Of a DNA stretch of 57,861 nt, positions 8,173-15,780 are shown piece after piece. The stretch is from the IMG/VR virus record IMGVR_UViG_3300048996_000092, positions 1 through 57,861 of that record; one strand, 5' to 3'. The position numbers and the translations under genes were made by a program. The notes below the pieces were generated by a model. The model saw only the letters and a list, made by a program, of their open reading frames with translations. It searched no databases and was not told the DNA's origin. The DNA is from a virus. The number at the start of each line of letters is the position of its first letter. The first letter of the stretch is position 1.

Positions 8173-8582
8173 GCAAGTTCTTCAACGTTCGCACGCCGGT
8201 CTCGATCCGAATCGGTGAGCAGGCTCACACGTTCTACATCCGCGAGCTGGGATACCTACGGTTCATGGAAATGAACGCGAAAACCGGCGGTCCCGATACG
8301 CCTCGTGATGAGCGCGGCCTTGCATTGATGAAGGCAGTCTGTCTCGCCGCCATCGAGGAAGAGGACGGCACCCTCAGCTACACGGAAGACGATTGGCAAA
8401 ACGAGCTGCAGGAAGTAGTGCGCACGTTGTCCAGGGCCGCGATGAAAGCCCAGGGTGTGGACCTGGAAAAAAACAGGGCCCAGGCCGACGTCAGTGAGGA
8501 GGACGCCGAGGGAAACGCCGAGCCGTCGAGGAAGTCTGGTGCGAACTCGCACTCCACCTCGGCGGCACCGTCGGTGAACTGA
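8169..8582 (+). CDS. Tail assembly chaperone G-like
   Basis: This 137-residue protein begins SKFFNVRTPVSIRIGE and has ELGYLRFMEMNAK, an architecture known for lambda gpG-type tail chaperones placed between the tube and tape measure genes. It binds the tape measure during tail assembly. Beyond about residue 105 the sequence is low-complexity and Ser/Glu-rich, as expected for a G product read in the unshifted frame. A GGGAAAC slip site at residues 114-116 would divert some ribosomes to the T frame. Overlaps the tube gene by four bases. Confidence 0.75.
   Translation: MSKFFNVRTPVSIRIGEQAHTFYIRELGYLRFMEMNAKTGGPDTPRDERGLALMKAVCLAAIEEEDGTLSYTEDDWQNELQEVVRTLSRAAMKAQGVDLEKNRAQADVSEEDAEGNAEPSRKSGANSHSTSAAPSVN
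8510..8516 (+). other. -1 programmed frameshift site GGGAAAC (G to G-T)
   Basis: Read in the G frame the bases are G GGA AAC, i.e. the X XXY YYZ form; lambda uses the closely related GGGAAAG at the same step. After a -1 slip, reading resumes at 8516 and stays open to 8821. The downstream frame shows T-like residues (VWCELALHLGGTVGELKHRMS) well before its first ATG at 8591, which argues that it is translated by frameshift and not only by re-initiation. Confidence 0.8.
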
Positions 8583-8821
8583 AGCACCGAATGAGCGCGG
8601 CCGAATTTGGCCGCTGGATCGACTACTTCAACAAACACGGCCGAGTCGGACCTACGCGCATGTTCGACGGCGGCGCTGCCCTGATCGCGTGGAAGGTGGA
8701 TCACGTCATGGGCGGCAAAACGCAGATCAAAGACTACCTACCGTTCTATGTGGACCCGGAGCAAATCGCAACCGTGAACGACGTTATGAAGGCATTCGGC
8801 GGGATGACGTCGCGTGGCTAA
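8516..8821 (+). CDS. T domain of the G-T tail chaperone, made by -1 frameshift
   Basis: In the -1 frame after the slip site about 101 residues are encoded: a Trp/Leu-rich start, then MSAAEFGRWIDYFNKHG, which matches the usual gpT-type helix (MSxxEFxxWxxYY), and VDHVMGGKTQIKDYLPF. The G-T fusion would be about 217 residues and recruits tube protein to the tape measure in lambda-like phages. An internal ATG at 8591 would give only 76 residues and lose the conserved first helix. It overlaps the tape measure start by eight bases. Confidence 0.75.
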   Translation, partial: RRAVEEVWCELALHLGGTVGELKHRMSAAEFGRWIDYFNKHGRVGPTRMFDGGAALIAWKVDHVMGGKTQIKDYLPFYVDPEQIATVNDVMKAFGGMTSRG

Positions 8822-11156
8822 CATCGGCTCGCTTGTAATCGACCTTCTGCTGTCCACCGCCAGCTTTGACACAGACCTTGATAGGCAGGCGAAGGCGCTA
8901 AAGAAGCGCGTCGCGGAGATCGGCCGTGACGCGCAGACGATCGGCAAACGGGTAGCACAGGGCGCGCTAGCTACGGCTTCCGCATTCACCATCATGGTGA
9001 AGTCCGCGATCAACACCGCGGACGATTTGCGGGACCTTGGGCAAGCCACCGGCGTCAGTGTCGCAAATCTTTCTGAACTGGAACACGCGGCGCACCTTTC
9101 TGGGGCCGGCATTGAGGATGTCGCCACTGCATTTCGTCGGCTGACCATCAGCGCGATTGAATCCAAAGACTCAAACTCCAAGGCGGCGGCGGCATTCAAG
9201 GCGCTCGGCGTCTCTGCCACAAACGCCGATGGCTCACTCAAAGGAAGTGAAGAGCTTCTGCTGGATATTGCCGATGGATTCAGCAAATTTGCTGACGGAT
9301 CAGGTAAGGCCGCCGTTGGCCAAGCGCTACTGGGGCGCAATGCACAGAAGCTGATCCCGTTGCTGAATGAAGGGCGCGCTGGCATCGAGGCATTCAAGGA
9401 TGAAGCCCGAGCGTTGGGGCTGACCATCACCGATGAGACGGCCGCGGCGGCTGATGAGTTCAACGACAACCTGACCCGGTTAAAGGGCGGCATCACAGGG
9501 ATTGCGCGCGAGGCTTCAGCGCGGCTGTTGCCGACGTTGGTCGGCATCACAGACCAGCTCGTGGAGTTTGCGAAAGACGGCGACGCCGTCAACAAGGTGG
9601 TCGACCAGATTGAGGCGGGATTCAAGGCCCTAATTTCGTTGGGCGTAGCCGTCAAGATTGTCTTCGACGTGGTCGGCGGAGCAATAGGAACTCTTGCAGG
9701 CGCTGCGGCCAAACTGACGAAGGGACTCACTGCGGCCGACTTTGTCTCGCCTGCGCGGCTGTTGTTCAAGGTTGGCCAAAACGCTATTGAAGCAGGCGAC
9801 GCCTTCGATCACCTCGGCGAAGGCTTCGGCGACATCGCCGATCAAGTGGGCAAGGACGTCAAGTTCATCGACGGCCTATGGAACGGCTTCGATGAAACGC
9901 TAAACGAAGTGGTAGTAACGGCGAAAAAAATCAAGCCGGTACTCAAGTTTGGTGACGAGGAAACCAGCAAGGCGGTTGCCAAGGCGACCAAGACGCTGGA
10001 GGAATTCCGCCAGGGTCTTCTGGAGCAGGTTGCAACGTTCGGCCTGGGTGAGGCGGCGGCGACCAAGTATCGGCTTGAGTTCGGCAATCTTTCCGATGAA
10101 GTCAAGAAGTCCGGCGAAAAGGGACTGGCGATAAAGGACGGCATCCTAGCTGCCGCGAACTTCAAGCAAGCCCAGGAAGACACCAAGCTCCTCGGCGAAG
10201 CCATCACCGACATCAACATTCAACTGGACGAGCTGGCCGGCAAGGACGTGTCGGCCGCGCTGTCTCGATTCGATCAGCAGAACGCGGAACTTCGCAAAAC
10301 CATCGCCCGCAGTGGCACAGCCGCGGACAAGGAAAAGCTGGACGCCTTGCGCGTCCAGATTGGCGCGCAGGCGGAGTTCAACCAGCTGCAGAAAGAGGCT
10401 GGCGCGATCACGGACGAGCTGGCGCGCGAAGAGGAGCGCATTAGGAACACACAGGAGACTGGCGCGCTAACCGAGCTGGACTCATTGCTTGCTCTCGATG
10501 AGGCGCGGAAGAAAGCGCTGGTGCAGCTGGAGGCCATTCACGCCAAGCAGAAGGAAATCGCCGCTCAAAGCGGTAACCCTGCGCTCATAGAGGGCGCGCA
10601 AAAGGCCGGGGCGGAAATCGACGCGCTGGCAGCGCAGACGGATCTACTCGCCAAAAAACTTCGGTCCGGTTTTGAAGACGCCGGCACTGACGCCTTTGCG
10701 GGGTGGATCAGCGGCGCACAGTCTGCTGGAGATGCCTTCGACCAATTTATCGGGGACATCGAAAAGCAGATCACTGCGTTGGTTGCAAAGCAGCTGGTGC
10801 AGAAACTGTTCAGCAGTTTTTTTGGCCAGACAGGAAACACCGGCGCCGCAGCAGCTGGCGGCGGATCGGGCGGTGGTACGGATTACTTTGCGCTCATCGC
10901 ATCACTGTTCGGTGGCGGCAAGGCGTACGGAGGTCCTGTTGCCGCCGGGACCATGTACCGCGTCAACGAGCGGGAACCGGAATTCTTCAAGCCAAACGTC
11001 GGCGGCAAAGTCGTCCCGCTTTCACAGATGGGCAACACAGGTGGTCAAGTGACGCAGAACATCAACGTGCGCGGCGATGTGACAGAGAAGAGCGCCCAAC
11101 AGTTGGCTGTTGAGACCGCCCGGCGGCAGCGCGCTGCAAGTTCAAGGCTGGGCTGA
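8814..11156 (+). CDS. Tail tape measure protein
   Basis: At 780 residues this is the longest product here, strongly helical, beginning (GTG) ANIGSLVIDLLLSTASFDTDL, the typical start of a tape measure; a 'DDLRDLGQATGVSVANLSEL' segment follows near residue 70. Hydrophobic stretches around residues 260-300 would be the membrane-seeking part, and a Gly-rich segment near residue 690 precedes the end. Length sets the tail length; at about 0.15 nm per residue the estimate is 115-120 nm. It overlaps the chaperone T frame and is overlapped by the distal tail gene. Confidence 0.9.
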   Translation: MANIGSLVIDLLLSTASFDTDLDRQAKALKKRVAEIGRDAQTIGKRVAQGALATASAFTIMVKSAINTADDLRDLGQATGVSVANLSELEHAAHLSGAGIEDVATAFRRLTISAIESKDSNSKAAAAFKALGVSATNADGSLKGSEELLLDIADGFSKFADGSGKAAVGQALLGRNAQKLIPLLNEGRAGIEAFKDEARALGLTITDETAAAADEFNDNLTRLKGGITGIAREASARLLPTLVGITDQLVEFAKDGDAVNKVVDQIEAGFKALISLGVAVKIVFDVVGGAIGTLAGAAAKLTKGLTAADFVSPARLLFKVGQNAIEAGDAFDHLGEGFGDIADQVGKDVKFIDGLWNGFDETLNEVVVTAKKIKPVLKFGDEETSKAVAKATKTLEEFRQGLLEQVATFGLGEAAATKYRLEFGNLSDEVKKSGEKGLAIKDGILAAANFKQAQEDTKLLGEAITDINIQLDELAGKDVSAALSRFDQQNAELRKTIARSGTAADKEKLDALRVQIGAQAEFNQLQKEAGAITDELAREEERIRNTQETGALTELDSLLALDEARKKALVQLEAIHAKQKEIAAQSGNPALIEGAQKAGAEIDALAAQTDLLAKKLRSGFEDAGTDAFAGWISGAQSAGDAFDQFIGDIEKQITALVAKQLVQKLFSSFFGQTGNTGAAAAGGGSGGGTDYFALIASLFGGGKAYGGPVAAGTMYRVNEREPEFFKPNVGGKVVPLSQMGNTGGQVTQNINVRGDVTEKSAQQLAVETARRQRAASSRLG

Positions 11157-11749
11157 TGTCGTTCATTGAGACGCGACTACTTGATTGTGTCGCGTACGGA
11201 ACTCAGGGCGGCCCAACGTGGAGCACCCGAAAGATTGCCTTACGTTCTGGGATCGTGCGGCGAAACGCAAACCGAAGTAGGCCTCTGTACAGGTTCATCG
11301 TGCTGTATCAGAACCTGCGCGCGGCAGATCACGAGGAAGTGATTGGGGCCTTCAACGCGTGCCGCGGCGGCCTGTTCGGTTTCAGGCTCAAGGATTGGTC
11401 GGACTTCCGCGGCACAAATGAACTGATTGGCCTTGGCACCGGAGCACCGCAGACCGTGCAGCTGGCCAAGCTTTACGAGTTCGGCGCCCAGAACGTATCC
11501 CGCCCCATTAGAAAGCCCGTCAGCGTCTCCCTAACTGATGACGGCGCGCCGCTGGCTTCATCCACTGACATGACCACCGGCGAGGTTACGTTCACCGGCT
11601 CCAACGGCGGCGTGATTCGCTGGTCTGGCGAATTCGATGTGCCAGTTACGTTTGAACAGGATGAGCTGATGTTTGATGCAGTTAATCGCTCCAGCACCGG
11701 CCTGATTCTCACGGCGGACGTCGGGCTACTCGAAGACGTGAGCGCATGA
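11156..11749 (+). CDS. Distal tail protein, DUF2460 family
   Basis: The 197-residue protein has the features of the DUF2460 family (also gene transfer agent gp12-like): SFIETRLLDCVAYGTQGGPTW start, RPLYRFIVLYQNL, FNACRGGLFGFRLKDWSDF and a C-terminal sandwich ending GLILTADVGLLEDV. It forms the ring at the tail tip onto which the hub is built. ATG overlaps the tape measure stop by one base, and the next gene overlaps by four. Confidence 0.87.
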   Translation: MSFIETRLLDCVAYGTQGGPTWSTRKIALRSGIVRRNANRSRPLYRFIVLYQNLRAADHEEVIGAFNACRGGLFGFRLKDWSDFRGTNELIGLGTGAPQTVQLAKLYEFGAQNVSRPIRKPVSVSLTDDGAPLASSTDMTTGEVTFTGSNGGVIRWSGEFDVPVTFEQDELMFDAVNRSSTGLILTADVGLLEDVSA

Positions 11750-12696
11750 GGGAGGTGCCGGTCGCACTCCAGGCTCACCTGGACCAAGTCGACAACACCA
11801 CAACGCGCCTCATCAAAATCACGCTACGCAGCGGCTTCACATACGGTCTGGCAATGCTGGATCGGAATGTCACCTACGACGATGGCGGCGGTGAAGGTGA
11901 AATCCAATACATCGCGACGCACGGCTTCGACGCGGCGGCGTTGAGCGCAGACATCGGCTATTCGGTAGACAACGCCGAAATTTATTCCCTCGTCTCCGAA
12001 ACCGTTGATGGAATCACCACGGCAATGGTGGACGCTGGCGAGCTGGATGACGCCACGTGGATTTGCTACCTCGTGAACTACGAGGACCTGACTATGGGCC
12101 ACGTCATGCTCGATGCTGGCGACTTGGGGGAAGTGCGCACGCGCTACGGCATGGTGTGGATACCCGAGCTGCTGTCCTACGGGATGCGGCTACGGCAGAC
12201 GGTGGGCTCTGTATGGTCGCGCAAGTGCCGAGCCATCTTTGGATCTCCGGCGAATTCGCAGACCGGATGCGGCGTCAACCTCGTGCCGCTGTGGGTTTCC
12301 GGTGAAGTGATTGCCATTGGCGATGAAAGCACCCGCACTTTCGTTGGGGATGCCGTTACCGCGACGGGCGGTGAGGTGCCGTTCCCTGGTCGCGTTCAAT
12401 GGCTGACTGGCGCCAACGCAGGCAGAGAGTACGCCACAGAGGAAATCGCCAGTGACGGCGAGACCGTGTCTCTCATTGAGACAACTGGGTATCCCATCGA
12501 AGTCGGCGACACCTATCGAATTCGGCCGGACTGCAGCAAGCGCTTTGTCGAGGACTGCATAGACGTTTGGGACAACGGCCCCAACTTCAAAGGCGAGCCA
12601 TACATTCCGGTGGGTGATGCATCGGCGGTCCAGTCGCCCGGCGCAGAGGTTCCCGGCGGTGGCGGACATCGGCCTGGGCCGAAGCAGGACGTATGA
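11746..12696 (+). CDS. Tail hub protein, DUF2163 / phage_BR0599 family
   Basis: The 316-residue protein matches DUF2163 followed by the phage_BR0599 C-terminal domain: VALQAHLDQ...TTTRLIKITLRSG at the start, IGYSVDNAEIYSLV, a central LLSYGMRLRQTVGSVWSRKCRAIFG stretch (Cys-bearing), and DCSKRFVEDCIDVWDNGPNF near the end, a conserved Cys-x-Lys-x-Phe block of this family. In gene transfer agents and related siphophages it is a baseplate hub protein placed before the peptidase gene, as here. Confidence 0.86.
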   Translation: MREVPVALQAHLDQVDNTTTRLIKITLRSGFTYGLAMLDRNVTYDDGGGEGEIQYIATHGFDAAALSADIGYSVDNAEIYSLVSETVDGITTAMVDAGELDDATWICYLVNYEDLTMGHVMLDAGDLGEVRTRYGMVWIPELLSYGMRLRQTVGSVWSRKCRAIFGSPANSQTGCGVNLVPLWVSGEVIAIGDESTRTFVGDAVTATGGEVPFPGRVQWLTGANAGREYATEEIASDGETVSLIETTGYPIEVGDTYRIRPDCSKRFVEDCIDVWDNGPNFKGEPYIPVGDASAVQSPGAEVPGGGGHRPGPKQDV

Positions 12697-13112
12697 GCGC
12701 GGAGGATTTTGTTGCCGCAGCTCGTCAACTGAAAGGCGCGCGATGGCGGCACCGCGGCCGTAAACCGTGGGCGGTTGACTGCATTGGTGTTCTCAAGCTG
12801 TCAGGAGATGCGTGCGGCCTGAACCTGAGAGACCAGATTGGATATGGACGAGAACCCTGGGAGGACCGTCTGCGCAGCGCGATGCGCGAGCACTTCGGCG
12901 ATCCTGTGCCTCCGCCGTGGCGCCCTGGCGATGTGCCTTTAATCCGCTGGGGCAAAGGTGAGCCGTCGCATGTGGGGATCTTGGGAGATCACCCTGACGG
13001 CGGTCTGACGCTCATTCACGCGCACAACCTTCATGGCGTGGTTGAAAACTCTCTCACCGGCAACTACGCGCGCTGCGTGATTGAAGTTTATCGCCCGTGG
13101 CGGGAGGACTGA
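12693..13112 (+). CDS. NlpC/P60-type tail peptidase
   Basis: The 139-residue protein carries the papain-like pair expected of NlpC/P60 enzymes: Cys30 in AVDCIGVLKL and His93 in PSHVGILGD, with a later His-rich LIHAHNLHG. It should cut cell-wall peptide stems during DNA entry from the tail tip. Order DUF2460, DUF2163, NlpC/P60, hub is the same as in gene transfer agents and many siphophages. ATGA overlap with the upstream gene. Confidence 0.87.
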   Translation: MSAEDFVAAARQLKGARWRHRGRKPWAVDCIGVLKLSGDACGLNLRDQIGYGREPWEDRLRSAMREHFGDPVPPPWRPGDVPLIRWGKGEPSHVGILGDHPDGGLTLIHAHNLHGVVENSLTGNYARCVIEVYRPWRED

Positions 13113-13115
13113 CGC

Positions 13116-14171
13116 GTGTCAACCCGTCAGATCCTCGGCACCGTTGGCGCGGCGGTCGGCGCATATTTCTTTGGACCACAGGGAGCACAGTGGGGTTGGG
13201 TGATCGGCTCTGCTATCGGCGGGGCGATTGATCCGGAAATCATCAAGGGCCCCAGTGTCGGCGACATTGCCGCTCAGACGAGTCAGGAGGGCATACCGCG
13301 GCCGATTGTGTTCGCACTATCGCCGCCCATGGCCGGCAACATCATTGCCAGTGGCGAGCCGCGAATAGTCAGACGTCGCGAGAGCCAGGGAAAGGGTGGA
13401 CCAAAGGTTGAGACTGAATCGGTCTATCGCACGTACGCCATCGGCGTGTGCGAGGGGCCGATCACACGCTTCGTTCGCGTGTGGAGAAACAACCAGCTTG
13501 TCTATGACGCCGAAAATGAAGCGATGGGCGGCGACATACCTTTTGATTTTTTGGGTCAGCACCACACCACGCCCGGTGAGAACGGCCAATTCCTCAACAC
13601 CGGCCGGTTTTTTCTTGGCGGCTGGGATCAGGACCCATCACCGGATCTTGAGATTGTTTTCGGCGTTGGATTGACGCCATCGCACCGCGGAACGGCATAC
13701 ATGGTGATGGCGGACGAGGATCTGACCGACCTCCGCGGCGCCATTCCGCAATTTCAGTTTCAGGTCGAGCGGTGCGAAGGATTCTTTCTCACCAGTCGTC
13801 CGTATGCGTTGGAGCACATCGACGCCGTAGGCAGCGATCACGCGGAGCCGGACGACAGCCGGCTCATGGAATTGATGATCGAGGGAATGCAGAGCGAGCA
13901 CGTCCAGCCGCGCTTCGGCGAGATATTCGGCGGCCTTGTTGAGTACGAGGATGCCGAGCCGGAGGGCATGGAGTCGCTTCACGTGGAGCCGCTATTCGGC
14001 GACATCTTCGGCGGGCTCGTTACCTACGAAGATGCCGAGCCGGAGGGCGTGGAATCCGGTCTGGTCGAACCGCTATTCGGCGAATTGTTCGGCGACCTTG
14101 TTGAGTATGAGAACTGGCCGCCAGAGGGCATCGACTCGTTGCTTACGCCCTTGGATGGCACCCTGGAGTGA
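13116..14171 (+). CDS. Tail hub / host specificity protein, N-terminal portion
   Basis: The 351-residue product opens as a typical tail hub N terminus (MSTRQILGTVGAAVGAYFFG, GQ/QWGWVIGSAIGG, then VGDIAAQTSQEGIPRP, YAIGVCEGPI, RVWRNNQLVYD). Usually such a protein runs about 1000 residues; here it leaves the conserved part near residue 218 (AIPQFQFQVERC) and ends after three 27-residue acidic repeats. The conserved downstream portion reappears in the separate gene at 15780. Start uses GTG with weak coupling three bases after the peptidase gene. A Gly/Ala-rich hydrophobic helix spans about residues 9-38. Confidence 0.75.
   Translation: MSTRQILGTVGAAVGAYFFGPQGAQWGWVIGSAIGGAIDPEIIKGPSVGDIAAQTSQEGIPRPIVFALSPPMAGNIIASGEPRIVRRRESQGKGGPKVETESVYRTYAIGVCEGPITRFVRVWRNNQLVYDAENEAMGGDIPFDFLGQHHTTPGENGQFLNTGRFFLGGWDQDPSPDLEIVFGVGLTPSHRGTAYMVMADEDLTDLRGAIPQFQFQVERCEGFFLTSRPYALEHIDAVGSDHAEPDDSRLMELMIEGMQSEHVQPRFGEIFGGLVEYEDAEPEGMESLHVEPLFGDIFGGLVTYEDAEPEGVESGLVEPLFGELFGDLVEYENWPPEGIDSLLTPLDGTLE
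13881..14123 (+). repeat. Three tandem 81-bp (27-residue) coding repeats
   Basis: Residues 256-336 of the hub N-terminal protein are three copies of a unit of the form EG(M/V)(Q/E)S...V(Q/E)P(R/L)FGE(I/L)FG(G/D)LV(E/T)YE(D/N)...P, followed by a partial fourth. They are Phe/Gly/Glu-rich and unlike the rest of the protein. Copy number may vary between relatives; they may be a flexible spacer or binding tail. Confidence 0.85.
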
Positions 14172-15184
14172 AAACCCCCATGACAGCGAATAAAGCACCG
14201 CACCTCTGGACGCGGCGACCGAAGATCCTGGAGCCGAATAAGGAGATCCTTATCGCGCCCACGGTGTGCGGCTTCTTCAAGCTCGAAGCTGTGCGGCCGA
14301 ACGGGCAACGGCGGCTGCTGGCCGACTGGTTCCCGAACCTGATAGTGGACACCGGCCTTGATTATATTGGCGACAACGGCGATTGGATCAACGGCTGCGT
14401 CGTTGGAACCGGCAACTCTGCGCCAGCCAATGGCGATACCGCTCTCGATACGCAGCTCGCGCTAACTACCAACAAGACGGAACTCGACGCCGCCATGAAC
14501 GTGACGGCTGACCGGTACGCGCGAGCACTGCACACTTTCCGATTCTCTACCGGCGCCGCCGAGGGCAACCTTGCAGAGATCGGTATCAAGGCGGGCGGCA
14601 GCAATCCGCTTTGGTCGCGCGCACTAATTCTTGACGGCGGCGGCAGCCCGACGACAGTCACCGTCCTGGCGGACGAAGCGCTCGACACATCATATGAGCT
14701 GCGCCACTACCCGCCACTTGATGACCTTGAGACAACCATGGTCATCAGCGGCGTTACGTACGACGTAGTCGTGCGCGCAATGGAAGTCGATTCCCAATGG
14801 CCGATAGTGGGAGCCTTCCAGGCAACAGGGTGGCGCGCCGGCGTAACAAACAGTCTGCCGTCGTTCTACGGCTCAACGAGCACGCTAGGCGCTGTGACGG
14901 CCGGCCCAAGCGGCGGAGCTGCGGGCGGCTCCACGGGCGCCAACGTTGCATATACCCCAGGCAGCCTCGTGCGCGACTTTTCGTTCTCAGCCGGGCTGAC
15001 CGCCGCGAACGCCAGTGGCGGCATCGGGGCTATCGCTATGCCGCTCGGCTTTCAGGGAAGTTCCTCAGGCGAGGCGCGCCAAGGATTAGCGTTCCAGCTG
15101 AGCTTCGACCCGCCGATTCCAAAAGACGGCTCGAACAATATGGTGCTGAACTTCCGCCAGTCCTGGGCGCGAAGGAGCATCTGA
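14168..15184 (+). CDS. Virion structural protein inserted between hub portions
   Basis: The 338-residue protein (GTG at 14168 overlapping the previous TGA; ATG at 14180 also fits) has LIVDTGLDYIGDNGDWINGCVVGTGNSAPANGDTAL at residues 58-93, read in shorter pieces: a DNGDWINGCVVGTGN motif common in phage tail-associated beta proteins. A Gly/Ser-rich segment near residues 240-260 separates two beta-rich parts. No enzyme motif is seen. Placement suggests a tail tip or fibre-base component. Confidence 0.6.
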   Translation: MKTPMTANKAPHLWTRRPKILEPNKEILIAPTVCGFFKLEAVRPNGQRRLLADWFPNLIVDTGLDYIGDNGDWINGCVVGTGNSAPANGDTALDTQLALTTNKTELDAAMNVTADRYARALHTFRFSTGAAEGNLAEIGIKAGGSNPLWSRALILDGGGSPTTVTVLADEALDTSYELRHYPPLDDLETTMVISGVTYDVVVRAMEVDSQWPIVGAFQATGWRAGVTNSLPSFYGSTSTLGAVTAGPSGGAAGGSTGANVAYTPGSLVRDFSFSAGLTAANASGGIGAIAMPLGFQGSSSGEARQGLAFQLSFDPPIPKDGSNNMVLNFRQSWARRSI

Positions 15185-15186
15185 GA

Positions 15187-15780
15187 ATGCTGCCGGATGA
15201 AGTGCTCTCCACGGTTTCGCTGCCGGCGCAGTTCATATTTCCGCGCAACATTCCGCGTCGGCATCTCATCGACTACGAATACGGCGGTGCTGGCATAAAC
15301 GATCCGCAGGGAAGCTTGCGCCTGAAAGTCTGGAAGGGCGAGTACATCGAAAACGAGGTCGTGCTGTCGGCCACGGGCGTCGCGCCGGTGTCGGTACTGG
15401 CCATCGAGGGATTGTCGGATTTCTCTTTCACGTTCGACCGCAACATGCGGCTCGCGGTCGCTTACGAGTTTGAAGACGGCAGTACGCCGCGCTTCCGCTG
15501 GTTCGATACGATCGCCAACGACTATGTGACGCTTGTATTGCCGTCTGGCTCGATCACGCCACGCTGTGCGCACGACGATAACCGCGACAATCAAAGCGGC
15601 ATCTCCGACATCATTCTCGCGTACTGCCGCGCAGGCTCCCTGTACTTCCGCGCACAGCGCGAGCGCTACGCAGAAGAACACCTGCTAAGCGCGGAGGCTG
15701 GGGAATCCGGCCTCATACAGATCGGGATGAACAGCGGCTGGCGGTTGCAGTTCCAGCTGTCCACGGCGTCCACGACGTAA
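15187..15780 (+). CDS. Tail-associated protein with ILAYCR/QIGMN motif
   Basis: The 197-residue protein includes GISDIILAYCRAGSLYFRAQ and, near the end, LIQIGMNSGWRLQFQLS, a pair of motifs I recall from proteins encoded beside phage tail fibre and hub genes. It is predicted all-beta. The ATG lies two bases after the previous stop and the gene ends with TAATG into the next. Function beyond tail association is unknown. Confidence 0.6.
   Translation: MLPDEVLSTVSLPAQFIFPRNIPRRHLIDYEYGGAGINDPQGSLRLKVWKGEYIENEVVLSATGVAPVSVLAIEGLSDFSFTFDRNMRLAVAYEFEDGSTPRFRWFDTIANDYVTLVLPSGSITPRCAHDDNRDNQSGISDIILAYCRAGSLYFRAQRERYAEEHLLSAEAGESGLIQIGMNSGWRLQFQLSTASTT

Noticed and set aside
8738-9769. 343-residue - strand frame opposite the tape measure
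   Set aside because: Ser/Ala-rich translation of the antisense of a helical protein; no domain and the sense gene is certain.
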